From assembly GCF_027887165.1 (NCBI RefSeq), contig NC_077231.1, positions 187,678,834-187,742,833 of the forward strand: a DNA stretch of 64,000 bases. The letters run 5' to 3'. Positions 25,327-36,999 of this stretch are shown here, piece after piece (position 1 is the stretch's first letter; each line of letters starts with the position of its first letter). The stretch is from Monodelphis domestica (lineage: Eukaryota > Chordata > Mammalia > Didelphimorphia > Didelphidae). The notes beneath the pieces were generated by a model. That model did no database searches, was not told where the DNA came from, and worked only from the letters and a program-made list of their open reading frames with translations. The translations under genes were made by a program, and so were the position numbers.

Positions 25327-27051
25327 CAATAGCATTTTGCTGGATAGGTGACTCTGGGTTGTAAACATAGATCTTTTGCCTTCCTAAATATAATATTCCA
25401 AGCATCCAACCTTTTAATATAGAAACTGCTAGGTCCTGTGTGATCCTCATTGTAGGTCCATGGTATTTGAATTGTTTCTTTGTGGTTGTTTGCAGCATTT
25501 ACTCCTTGGCCTGTGAGCTCTTGAATTTAATGCTTATATTCTTGAAAATTTTCATTTGAGGTTTTCTTTCTGGAAGTGACCTGTGAAATCTTTCAATTTC
25601 AATTTTATTTTCTTGTTTGAGGATATCTGGGCAGTATTCTTTGGTAATTCCTTTTATTATGATGTCCAACCATTTTTTTCTTTTTTTTTTAAATCATGGT
25701 TTTTAGATACTCCAATAATTCTTAAATTATCACACCTTGATCTATTTTTCAGATCACTTGTTTTTTTTTTCCAATAAGATATTTCATGTTTTTTTCTGTT
25801 TTTTTTTTATTCTCTTGATTTTTTTTATTGTTTCTTGATTTGTCATGAAATCATTTGTTTCTGGAAGCTCAATTATATTTTTAAGGTCTCTTTTTCTCCC
25901 TCAGCTTTTTTCATTTCTTCCATTTCTTTCCACCACTTTTCCTCTGCCTCTTAATTTTTTTTTGATACTTTCTTTGATTTCCTCCCAATTTTGTTTCTAT
26001 ACCATATTTTTTCTTTTGGACTTTGTGTGTGTTTGTTTTGTTTTCACTGCACCCTTCTATGTCTGTACCTTTCTATTTGTCTGCATAACAATTCTTTAGA
26101 GTTAGGTTCTTTTTTGTTGTTTGCTTATTTTTCCCTATATTTTTATTTATAGGCTCTGTTTTTTGGTAGATTATTGTAAAATTCACTCCTTCCTTAATGC
26201 TACCCTTAGCTTCTTTTCTGAGGTTCCACCAGTTTTAGTTCTTTAGAGATGATATGATGGCCTGAGGGCTGGGGGTGCTGAGGGCCTCTTCCCACTGCTA
26301 ATTCAATTAACCCTTGAGATGCTGATAGCTTAATGACTTGCCCCAGGCTTTGGTGTGAGTTTTGGATCTCACTCTCAACTTGATCAGGTCAGGGCCTGCT
26401 CAAATTCTAGCCCTAGGCTTAGTGCAAATTCCTTGTCTCACTGTGTACTTGATCCAATAAGAAACACAGTTGATTGTCCTGTCCTGGATCTTGTTCCTGA
26501 GACTCTAGCAAAAAGATCTAGACCCCTCTCTTGGGTCAATCAGCTACCTCAAATTCAGATATATGTCCTCACCACAGGCTCAGACTGGGACTCCTGGCTT
26601 TGCTCTAGGCCCACATAGATCAACCTACTGCAGTACAGACTTCTCTTTCCTGGGATTCCAGACATTACCACAGGTTTGAAATCTCAGGAAGAGTGCTTTG
26701 ACTTGGACCTCTATTTGCCCACTAAGGATCCCAGTATATGAATGTTGGCTTGGGCTTAGATTCAGAACCTGGCACAGCAGATATGGTGTGGGAGTGTGTG
26801 ACTTGCTCTTGGCTTGCTCATCACTCCTTGTATAGCCTTGAAGACTGTTCTCCCCTCTCACCCCAGTGTCCCAATTATTCTCTGCCAAGTTTTTAAGTCT
26901 TTATTTTATTGAAAGTTGTTTCTCTGTCTCCTTGTTGGTTCTTTCACTCCTGTATTTGTTTTTGTGACATTATTTAATATCAGTTAGAGGGGATTCTCAT
27001 TGTGATCTTAAGCTTCTCTGCTCTACTTCGCCATCTTGGCTCCATCTCCAG
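25327..27051 (-). mobile_element. Long L1, 5' UTR and ORF1 part
   Basis: On the minus strand the L1 begins at about 27,051 ('tggagatggagccaagatgg'), a full-length-type L1 5' end. It has about 900 bp of 5' UTR and an ORF1 starting near 26,130. The ORF1 C-terminal domain is still readable at 25,259-25,498 ('KKQFKYHGPTMRITQDLA', then 'YNPESPIQQNA'). Most of the coiled coil has decayed into T-rich plus-strand sequence. This was once a complete L1, now cut by the LTR at 24.5-25.3 kb. Confidence 0.85.
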
Positions 27052-29565
27052 AAATCCATCATACTCTTTTTAATGAACTTGTCTCTCATAGTATATTTAG
27101 AAAGGATAAAATGAGCTTGCTTTTTTAAATTGTTAATCATTTTCCCCAACTTTGCCTAATTTCTTTTCATGAAGCTGGTGGTAAAGTGTAAACTTCAAAA
27201 GAAAGTTGGTATTTTTTAAAACTTCTGTTACCTTTTAGTAGTAGTAGTTGTTGCGTGTTTTTTTTTTCCTCTTGAATAACTTGTTAAACAGAAAAAAATG
27301 TTTTTTCCCCAAAGTTTTGTACAAGTCTGAGTAAATTACCACCAAACAGTATTAATTATTAAATGTATAGTGTCATAAAATTATATTATGATAAAAGGTT
27401 TTTATATCCATTGTTTAAAGATTTCTCTACAATATGTATTGATTTAGAATTTTGAACCCTAGAGACTACATTTTTCATAACCCTTTTTCCCTTTTCCTGT
27501 TTGTGCATCTCCTTACATGGATTGGGGTTTTGAGTTTCCGTTTCTACCTATGTGGTCTCTCTGGCTGGTATCAGCATGGAGGAGGGAGGGTTTTTTTTGC
27601 CTTTTCTTTTTTATTTCTTTGGTTGTTTTTAGTTTCTCTCTGCTCTAAGTGGATTTTAATAAATTGTATTAAAATAATATTCAAAGTATCAAATATTAAT
27701 TTTAATCTTTACAAATAGAAATATAATAATAAAGTATGATTACCAAAAATTCCCTTTGAGCCAGGAGAATTGGCCATGACAAATATTTAAAGGCACAATT
27801 TTTTTTCAGCATGGCATTTGCAGAATAAGTTAAAAATTAAGTGACTACTGTGAAAAGTAGAAGATTCAAATAAATTTAGAAGCTATAGTGAATATATGTG
27901 AAAATAGTGATATTATTTTTTAGAAATATTGTGATCGACTCTCTGCTTCACTTCCTTCCCTAATTAACCATGGTCTGAATTCAAAGCTAGAGGAAAAATC
28001 CAGGAAGAACCCTCTCGGGATCACTATTTTCTTAATATTGGGAGTAAGAAGAGTGTTCTACTAAAAAGTTACTGAACAATTAAAAGAGAAGTTAACAGTG
28101 ACCCTTTTTTGGTGCTATTACTCCTCCTAGAATAACTTAATATTACAACCACTATTACTACCACCACTAATAATAACAACAACAATAAAAATCCTTTGCA
28201 ATTAATCAGCTTCCCCTTGGGAAACATAACATTGAACTAAAATAATTATTAGAGCCTTAATGTTTTCATTTCCTAATTTTAAGCTGAAATGCCTTTGGAA
28301 TAGTTTGACTTTTTTTAAACAAAAGATAGGAGAGATTTTTGGTGTGTATTTCCACTGATAGGACTCAAAATACCTAAGAAATTAATTGTTCATGGGAAAT
28401 ATTAAAGTTGTTTGAGTAGTAATGGTTTTATGTTATTTTTAAAAAGCAAAATACTGGCATAAATTATATGAAAAATTTGAGTTATTCATTATTCTTCCCC
28501 AAATCTTATCTTTTACATACTCCTCATTTAAATATAATAATATAGCAACAACCTATTTAAAAAAATGGCAAATTCTAAAATTGTGGATTTATTCAAAATC
28601 CCTGATTTTCTTTTTTTCTTTGGCATCAAGGGGGAAATTTATTCTATATGAATGATGGCCTCTGTGGGACACAGAGTATATATTTCAATTTTATTAATAT
28701 AAGTTTTATTTCTATACTATCCACATTTTTACATCACTTAAACCTTTTATTTACTCAGCAATGAAATAATCCAAGAATAGTTGGACATTGTGTACTAACT
28801 ATAATAATCAGCATCTGAAAGACAATGCTATATTAGTTTTAATCATAATTAAAGTAATCTCACAATATCAAAAAGTAATCAGAAATGTTTGCTAATGAGG
28901 TGGACCTGCCACCATGATTTTCAAGGTCAAGTTGAGGAGTCTCCTGAGAAGACATTCTACCTCCAATACTCTTAAGTATTTGTGTGGAAATAGTTCACAT
29001 AATTTTACCTACTGACCTCTCTTGCTGAGATGCCTCATTAGGAAAGGGATGACCTAATGTCAGTTAAAACAGCTACAACATTTACCTCTTTTAACTTTTC
29101 AATTTTTCCTCCTGAAAGTAGATCAGAAAGAAAGTACATTCTGATAACAGAGACATTTTATTTATTTTTTTAGATTATTTCAAAATGTTTTAATTTAGTT
29201 TTGTTTCATTTTTCAGATTGTATTTAGCTTTATTTAGATTATTTCAAATCTGAAAGTTAAGTATATTAGAACAATAAATGTATTCTTATGTATGAGAATG
29301 AAAAAAAAGTATTTTTTGAAAATAGTTGAAATGTAGAATACCCCACATTTGGTTTCTTTCCTGCCTGGGAATTTTGGGTTCTGGAGCCAAAGACTTTGAA
29401 TTCCATAAGGAACATGGGATGTTTATTTTGTGAAAAGAACAATATATCATAGAATCATTGATATATAATGAGGATGTTCAGAATTCCTATATTCCAGAGC
29501 TTATTAAACTTAACTTTTTCAATATTATAATAATTATAATATTTAACATGTACATTGCATATTAT
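27052..29565. other. Unassigned, apparently unique AT-rich sequence
   Basis: No gene or named repeat is visible. A short run of 'aac/aat' triplets lies at 28,150-28,190. Confidence 0.45.
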
Positions 29566-29569
29566 ATCT

Positions 29570-29830
29570 ATATAACACTTTCAATGGGTCAGAGATTTTG
29601 CTAGTTAGTTTACAACTATTATTTGATTTTTTCCTCACAACTATTCTGGTCACTAAATGCTATTATTATCTCCCTTTAATAGATAAGAAAACTGAGACAA
29701 ACAGGAATTTACTGACTTGCCCAGGGTCATATAGCTAATAAGTATCTGAGGCAAAATTTAAACTTACGTATTTTTTACTCCAAGTCTGGCACCCTATACA
29801 GAGTGCCATCTTTCTACCCAATATAATCAA
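29570..29830 (-). repeat. MIR/CORE-SINE copy
   Basis: The reverse complement of MIR is clear: 'cctttaatagataagaaaac', 'tgacttgcccagggtcatat', 'agctaataagtatctgaggc' and 'aagtctggcaccctatacag'. Confidence 0.8.
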
Positions 29831-30277
29831 ATTCCTTTGTAACCCTATGTATTTTGTATTATGTATTTTAAAACATTATTCTGAGAAGGGATCATTAGAC
29901 ATTATCAGACTAACAAAGAGGTCTATGTCATAGAATGGTTTAGAACAAAGTGTGAAAAGTAAAAAGGATTCACTGAGTGATTGAAATTAGGAGCTAGATA
30001 TAATTCTGAAGTTGTTACTTCAGAGAGATTTCTGCCCAGTTTCCAATTCTCTTTTCCCATTATACTCTTTAAACAATCACTTGGACCTATTTAATAGAAC
30101 TCAACTCTCATTTATGTAGAATTGGGTCTATTCAGCAATTCTAGCAGGGAACTCTAAAGCATTCCTTTTTCATTTGACAAGGATTCTCAGACCAACTTGA
30201 CAAGGATTCTCAGTACCTGGTCAAGGTACTAAACTGGAGTTTGATAGTAGTGTCTCTTATTTACTAAGTCTCTAGAC

Positions 30278-30449
30278 CCATGTTGGCAAACCTATGGAAC
30301 ACATCTTGGAGGGGTCTACTTCCTTACATGTCTCCATGTGCACCTGAGGACATTTCTCACATCACCTGCCCTTCTGCCTAGCATCCCGATGGGAGCACTT
30401 CCTCCCTCCCTAGTCTGGGTATTCATCTCTGAAATGTTTACCATTTCTG
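30278..30449. mobile_element. hAT-type MITE, 172 bp
   Basis: The left end 'ccatgttggcaaacctatgg' and the reverse-complemented right end 'cagaaatggtaaacat' are diverged inverted repeats of the same type as the hAT at 45,319. The 8 bases outside are ctctagac (30,270-30,277) and ctcttggc (30,450-30,457), six of eight identical. No coding sequence is present. Confidence 0.65.
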
Positions 30450-30999
30450 CTCTTGGCAATCAATATTTCCTGAAGGGATAATCTTAGTATAGGAAACAAG
30501 AAGATATTATAATACACCCAAAATAACAATTTATTTTATTTTATAGCTGCTAGTAGGTATTTGCATATTTACTTAAGTTATGGACTATTAGTGATAGAGA
30601 GGAGTGGGATAAAGCAGTGATCTCAGAGTTTGAAATACTTTAGTACATGGTGAGGGTGTGACTCCAGGAAAGAATCTCAAATCCTTTGTCTTTCAAGTAT
30701 ATATTTAAGTCTATAAGTTGCAGAAAAGTTTCTTGTCTATCAGTAGTTGGCGTTTCTTCACTGAGTATTTCTTATAACATTAAACTTTAGGTATCCTCCC
30801 ATGTAATCCATTTAAAAATTCAATGGTACTTGAATATAAGGTAATGGGGTTGTGAGACTAAGATATGTCTTAGTCATTACTGTTGTAATTATTAAGCCTA
30901 CACACTGGACAATAGTATCAAGAAGAATATTTTACACAGAATACATTTACTAAATATTTCTTGCTTTTATAAAACACCATAAAACTATTAAAAATCAGC

Positions 31000-31210
31000 T
31001 ACCACCTGGAACAACTTGATGGCTCAGTGGATTGGGAGCCAAGCCTAGTGATGGGAGGTCCTGGTTCAAATCTGACCTTAGATACTTTCAAGCTCTGTGA
31101 TCCTGGGCAACTCACATAACCACCATTGCCTAGTCCTTATTGCTTTTCTGCCTTAGAACAAATATACAATATCATTTCTAAGAAGGAAGTTAAGGGTTTA
31201 AAAAAAATGA
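31000..31210 (+). repeat. Marsupial tRNA-derived SINE
   Basis: 'ttgatggctcagtggattg' is the tRNA-like A-box region and 'ctggttcaaatctgac' the B box. The tail is 'cttagaacaaatatacaata' and 'aaggaagttaagggttt' with an A run. It lies just outside the WWTR1 retrocopy. Confidence 0.88.
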
Positions 31211-31268
31211 TCAGTCACCACCTCGAGCTTTTGAGGAATTAATTCACTCATTCAACAAACTTTTTATT

Positions 31269-34200
31269 TTTATTTTTTGAAATTTTAATTATATGTATTT
31301 TTCTTGTACAGGATCAGAGAAAAAACCAATGTCAAACTTTGGCTACAGCAGTTTGATCTGATTGGTTTGACTACATACATCTTTGTATGCATAGCCATCT
31401 AAATTAAAAATAAACACTCACACGTATGTCATATAACAAAAATGTAAAAGTAAATTAAAAAATTAAGACACTAGAACATAGATGGATGTAGTGTATTAGG
31501 AAACATTCTTTGTCAATCACCCATTTTCCCCATTTAAAATAATGTATGATGTCTTTTACAAATAGAATTGTATCATTGAGTCTTGCTTCTTCTGAGAACT
31601 ACATTCTAAGAGTGTTACCAGAATAAAGGTTACAATACACAACTTCTTTCTTGTTCCATATCACCAGCACTGATGTGGAACTGTCCTACTCAGCAAGGGT
31701 CAACTGTGTGCCTGGGCACTTTGGCATATTCACTCTGTATGTATCCTATACACCCAAGAAAACTGTTTAAAAAAAAAAAAGAAATGTCACTTCACATTCT
31801 TAAATAATGCAGTGAAATACTGTCTAAGAATTACTGCATAAAAGTTTTGTCCAAGAATTCAATTCAAATTCCTTTTAGATCAGAAAAAAAGGATAGGAAG
31901 GAATACACTGTAAACGGTATCTTTCTCATGCCAAAATTGGTTCTTTTTTCCTTTATCTCATCATTGTCATTTCAAACTAAAAAGAATCCTAGCAATTGCT
32001 TTATAATCTAATAAAACTTGTAAGATAGCACCTTCTATTTAATTTGGTAGGAGGTTCATGATTGTAATCAATTGAAACTATGTATTTTAGAGCTTTATTG
32101 CCTTCAAATTTTCATATTTTAGTATCTATCTATCTTCCTTTTTCTCTCTCCCTTTCTTCCTTCCTTCTTTCCTTCTTTCCTTCTTTCCTCCCACACTCCC
32201 TTCCTTTCTTCATTTCTTTCTTTCATTCTTTCTTTCTTCATTTCTTAGTTTCTTTTTTAAACAATGTTTTACATGCCACTAAAAAAAATCTACTTGGCTT
32301 TCTTTAGGTGATAACACCGTATTGATCAATGCTTTGCTTTACCCTGGGAGAAAGTGTAGTTTCCTTAATAATAAATGCTTAACTAGTTTTTCTAACAAAA
32401 AAAGAAAAAAATTACCTCATATTTATTAATTTGAATTATAGCATACTAGAAAATTCATTTCTGAAAATAGACTCTATAAATCCCTAAAAATTTTTAAGGC
32501 AATGAGGGATTGCTATTTCAGATTTAATTTGATAACCTGAAAACAAGTCTTAAAGAAAAAAAAAACTTTAAAAAAATATAGTAACACTACTTATCATTGT
32601 TAGGTCCCTTGTTTGTTCAAAATGATTGTTCCATTCCTTTTGCAACAGCAAAAGGGGGAGGGGAATCAGTGCTCCCTTCATTTTTTTGGAGAAACATTTC
32701 CGTCCAGCTGCACTTCCTCATCCCAACACCCTCATTGGGTGTAGGAAGGAAAAAGTGGGACAGAGAAAATAATAAAGAAATGGAACGGGGTCTGGGGAAA
32801 GGTAAAGGAGAATATAAAGGGAGGAGGGGGCAGAAAATATTATCAGACAAACATACGGGGGAGGAAGGGAGCAAAAAAAAAATCCTCTACTATTTAGGGA
32901 AAAAAGTTTCATTGTTTTGGAAGTAAGAGTAGTTTTATCCTCAACCTTCTCATTCCTTCTTTTGTCTTTCTGTTCAATGTAAAGTGCCCCAAAGGAGTTT
33001 GTTTGCTTGTTTTAAAAACAAAATAGAAAAAACATTTGGAGTAAAAGTAATCATAGAAAAGAGTTTTTATAAAACTCTCTTGATGCCTTCTATTTGGGCA
33101 CCCAAGCTCTTTTCACTTCTGGGGCATGATTACATGTCTATCCATATAGATTTCTTAGCTTTCCATGTTTCCATAATATTGCTACTTGAACTCTGACTTT
33201 TTCACCTGCTTTCTTACCAACAAGAAAAAAGATATTCTATACTTCTTGTGTCTTCTAATACAAAAGAAAGAATCTGAATTAATAGACCCTCAACAAATAA
33301 ACACTTAATTGAGTGATCAACCTCCTGTGTTTGCTAGGACATAGGTTATAAATAATGACAATAAAATAAATAGTTTATAAATTCATAGGTTATAAATAAT
33401 GACAATTAAAAATATTAAAACATTTGAGGGCTTCAGTGGCACACTAGGGGAGCTGAATGCTAGTTATACTTTATGCTCTCTCAGTCCTAAACATCTCAAA
33501 AAGAAATTTCTCTTGATTACATGAGAGGTATTAAGTATATATGATATCAAGCCTTTTATACCAATAGGAGCAAGCGGAAAAGTTTGTATAATAGAATTAG
33601 CAGACAGGGAATAGTCTGACTGAATTCAGAAACATTTGCCTCCATCATATACCCTCCCCATAAAGCAGGCATGTGTTTACAGGCCATTCAGTGATCGGTC
33701 ATTCACGATTATAGTTTCATCTGTCTGATTCAATTCCTCATTGCCTCTGCAACAAGACCAACAAGGCTTACAAAAAAGGCAACTGGGTATTCTATTGTCA
33801 AGCTGTAAATTGTGCCATACTTTCCCACCTTGATATATTTTAGGATTATTTTCTAAGAATAAAAAAAAAAACAGTTGCCATAGATATATAAAAAAATATG
33901 TTGCTAATTATAATCAGTTACAAAATTACAGTGAGTGCTTAATAAAAATAAGCATCATAATCTAAGTTGCATTTTATTATGATTGCATGTCTTTCCATTC
34001 TGCTGGCTTATTTTTCTAGTTGTGGTGGTGCTTAGTACAGATATGGTCTCTTTTACAGATTCTTTAGTATAAAGTGGTTACTAGACAAATCTGCTACTTT
34101 TTAAATTAGAATTGTTCATTTTCTGGAACCCATACAATAATACACTGGGGAATAAACAATAACAATATTGTCTGTGCCTCTGAAAATATAGAATAATTAT

Positions 34201-34793
34201 TATTATTATCATAGTCAGCATGGATTCAAAACTACTCAGCATTCCATACAGTACTATTTGACTAACAATACAATGATTTTTTTAAAGCTCAAGTTAAATA
34301 GAGTTTTATTTTTTTATTTTTGTAAAGCACTTGACACTACTGTCATAAATATAGCTACTGACCTATACTTTTGTGTCTAATCTGGTATAACGATGCTGGC
34401 TGAAGCTGTCACATCAAACATAAAGCCTTTTCTTTTTTTTTTCTTTTTTATCAGCTTATATGAACACCCACACGCATATTCAAGGGTCAATGAAAAGGGA
34501 AAAGAGAGTATACAATTTCTGCAGGTTCTCTCCCTGAAATCTGGGCTACAGACATGCCTCAGCCAGGATGCTGTAGCATTCAGATACAATTTAAAAAGAA
34601 TGTGAAAATATACACTTTTATATTTATATTTTAAACTTAAGTTATTGTCAGTCAGATTCAGACAACAATTTCAATTGACCATGTGGATGTAAAGATTGTT
34701 AGAAATCTCAAGTTCTTTCTGGACTCCACCTATTTTCCAAAGAAGAGAAGGTGAGAGAGGATGTAGGGGGCAGGTCAAAGCCAAGAGTGCAGA
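31269..34793 (-). pseudogene. WWTR1: 3' UTR part of the WWTR1 (TAZ) retrocopy
   Basis: This 3.5 kb follows the retrocopied WWTR1 coding sequence without a break I can detect. On the minus strand it ends in an ATTAAA signal, a short spacer and the A-rich tail aaaaaataaaaataaaaa. The tail abuts one copy of a 15-bp duplication whose partner sits at the other end of the retrocopy. I infer that the whole block was reverse-transcribed from WWTR1 mRNA. The length fits the long 3' UTR of mammalian WWTR1. It contains a TTCC-rich stretch (32,130-32,245), a purine-rich block (32,640-32,880) and a local duplication near 33,350. The UTR identity rests on the TSD and continuity, not on a database match. 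Confidence 0.75.
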
Positions 34794-34796
34794 TGA

Positions 34797-35595
34797 CAGC
34801 CAGGTCAGAAAGGGCTCGCTTTTGGTAAGGATAGACTCCACATCATTGAAGATTAGAATCAGGTCCTCTGACTCCAGAGTCTGTTGCAGGAAGATAGTCA
34901 AGGAAGTCAGGGAAATGGATCTGCTGGACATTTAGGTTCATCGGTGTATTGGCTACAGTTTCCCCTGTGTCCATCTCATCAATGTTGCCAAGGAAATCTT
35001 CAGGAGTCGTTGGTATGCTGTAGCATCCTAAGACAAGGCCACTGTCAGTGCTCTGTTCCCTAGAATGGTTTGGCCCGCCATTGAGAAATGGATCCGAACT
35101 ATTATTTGTTATTGGTCTTAGTTCCTGGGCTATGGCAGGTGTATTCCCAGCAGGTTGAACAGAGGCCATTTTCTCTGATTCCATGGGAAGTTGTTGACAC
35201 AAAATAGCTTCCTGTCTAATGAGTTCCTACTGGCACATTTGGATTCTTTCTCTTTCCATTTGGATCTGCTGAAGCCATAGTTTCTGTTGAGGTTACTGCT
35301 GGGTGGTCAAGGCTTTGGGCAAACTCATCAAGTCATCCTGTGGGTTTGGGGCTGGATGGTTTTGCTGGGACAGAGTGATATTGGATGTTATCTGCTGCTG
35401 GTGCTGGTGGTTCATCACAAGGTTGGGCTGAGACATCACCATGGAATCTAGGACATTGGGGTTGAAGTTGCCGAGGGATGGAAAGCCATGTGGTTCAAAG
35501 TTTGAGTTATTGTCTTCTGAGGGTCTTGCCATGAGGTGATTTTTTCTATGTGATTGAGAAAATACCGCTGGCCAGTGGCAGTGAAAGTCATCTCA
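34797..35595 (-). pseudogene. WWTR1: WWTR1 (TAZ) processed pseudogene, coding part, 5'-truncated
   Basis: WWTR1/TAZ is the Hippo-pathway co-activator that binds TEAD factors in the nucleus. The copy begins inside the WW domain ('MTFTATGQRYFLNHIEKITS', then 'WQDP') and runs without introns through 'SQPNLVMNHQHQQQ', 'RPITNNSSDPFLNGGPNHSR', 'EQSTDSGLVLGCYSIPTTPE' and 'DVESILTKSEPFLTWL', the C-terminal PDZ-binding motif. About 266 codons remain, close to the corresponding human span. Defects are a frameshift at about 35,445, an in-frame TAA at 35,293-35,295, an in-frame TAG at 35,227-35,229 and a frameshift or small deletion at about 34,885. TCA stands at 34,794-34,796 where the stop should follow FLTWL. 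The TEAD-binding N-terminus is absent, so no TAZ function is expected. Confidence 0.96.
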
Positions 35596-35610
35596 AACAA
35601 ACTTTTTATT
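35596..35610. repeat. Target-site duplication of the WWTR1 retrocopy
   Basis: aacaaactttttatt at 35,596-35,610 is identical to 31,254-31,268. The two copies flank the retrocopy, with the A-rich tail adjoining the left copy. This is the signature of L1-driven retroposition. Confidence 0.92.
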
Positions 35611-35867
35611 AGGTGTCTCTCATATACAAACCACTATTCTAGTTGCAAAGGATAGAGATAAAAAAAAAGTCCCTGCCCTCAAAATGCTTTCCTTTCACTG
35701 GAGGAATAAATCAGTTAATTAAAAACATACAAAGACTTTTGTTCATGGAGCAGGTATGTGGAGTAAATAAAAGAATTTATTAAGTTCTCCCTCAAACTTT
35801 AAAAAAAAGCCTCAAATAAAATTCTGGAGTAGCAGAGCCATCAAAATGATAGAGTAATATATCCTAC

Positions 35868-36880
35868 TGTTAGAGGTAAAATTAGGGTTGTTGACTGAAT
35901 ATATTATTTTAGGGGTCGCCAGGGATTTAAATTCAATCCCAATAAAATACTAAAGTAAGTTTGGGGTTTTTATGGTGGTTTAATTACAATAGTAGGAAGA
36001 GATTAAGAAGAAGAGAGAGAGGAAAGCTTATAAGATTTCTTGGGCCTAGCCTAAGCTAAAGGAAATTCAGAGACCTCAGTCACGAGGACACCTCCATGAT
36101 CAGGGTTCTCCTTGGAGGATAGTGCTTTAGGAGGTAAAGGAAAGGAGGAATCAGCAGCCACTCACTAAGGTCGCTCAGGGAAGATGCCTCACGAAAACCA
36201 CACTACAGAGTTTCTCCCATTAACCTCACTGCCAAGTCACAAACACCAAACCTCCACCAGGAGCTCCCAAGCTCCACAAGCCTCATCGCTGAGTGAGCCC
36301 AATGTCTCCAAGAGAGAAAGCCCAAAGTCTCCAAGAGAGAGTGAGAGTGGAAGTGATGCAAAATAAATAGGCAAGTCTTTACATCACTTCCTGAGTATCA
36401 CATGTACCAATGGTAGCTTAAGCTTGACTTAGGACAGCCCAGTGGGTATGCCAGTTGTTTCTGATTTGTCACTTGCTAGCATGTATTGGTCATAGGACAT
36501 CTTCCTCACAAGTAATCTGTAAGTGGGGTTGTATACATTCCTGGTTGCTAGAATTCTAAAGATTAAAAAGGATCGAGTAAAACTAAAATCCACACTTCCT
36601 TGCCTAGACAACTTAGAATCTTGGAAAGTGAGAACTATGCCACAGGGAAGAAGGCCAGTCTGGAATCCACATGGATGAAATGGAAGAGTGAGATGATATA
36701 GTAATGACAAAACAGCAGCAATTCTGGGAGCTCCCAAGCCAGAGATGGTAAGGGGATCTGTTGACTGGTCAAAAAGAGATTGTAGGATACTCCAATGCTG
36801 GTGGTGAACACAGTACCAGTCACTGTTTGGAAACTTCATTATCTATACCTACTTCTGGGGCATAATTTAAGGGTTAAAAG
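35868..36880 (-). mobile_element. ERV LTR, family B-like
   Basis: The plus strand starts TGTTAGAGG at 35,868 and contains 'ttaggggtcgccagggattt' and 'gtttttatggtggtttaatt'. These are the reverse complement of the 'ccctggcgacc' and 'attaaatttctctataaaac' blocks of the LTR at 53,203. A frame at 36,184-36,366 is an antisense by-product of its GC-richer middle. The right limit is uncertain because the U3 end has diverged, and no TSD was found. Confidence 0.6.
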
Positions 36881-36999
36881 GACAACTTTCCATCAAGATG
36901 AAAGGAGACATCCTGAGGAGAACTATTGATTGCAAAACCAAGTGATCATGGGCCCTTCCTATGTAAGAACCAGGGTACAGACAGAAAACAGTGAACACT

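Noticed and set aside
34431..34455. T-rich run as the poly(A) end of the WWTR1 retrocopy
   Set aside because: No AATAAA or ATTAAA signal precedes it and no duplication was found there, whereas the tail at 31,269 has both.
36429..36839. 136-codon minus-strand frame
   Set aside because: It lies in an LTR, without recognisable motif; LTR U3 regions commonly contain such chance frames.
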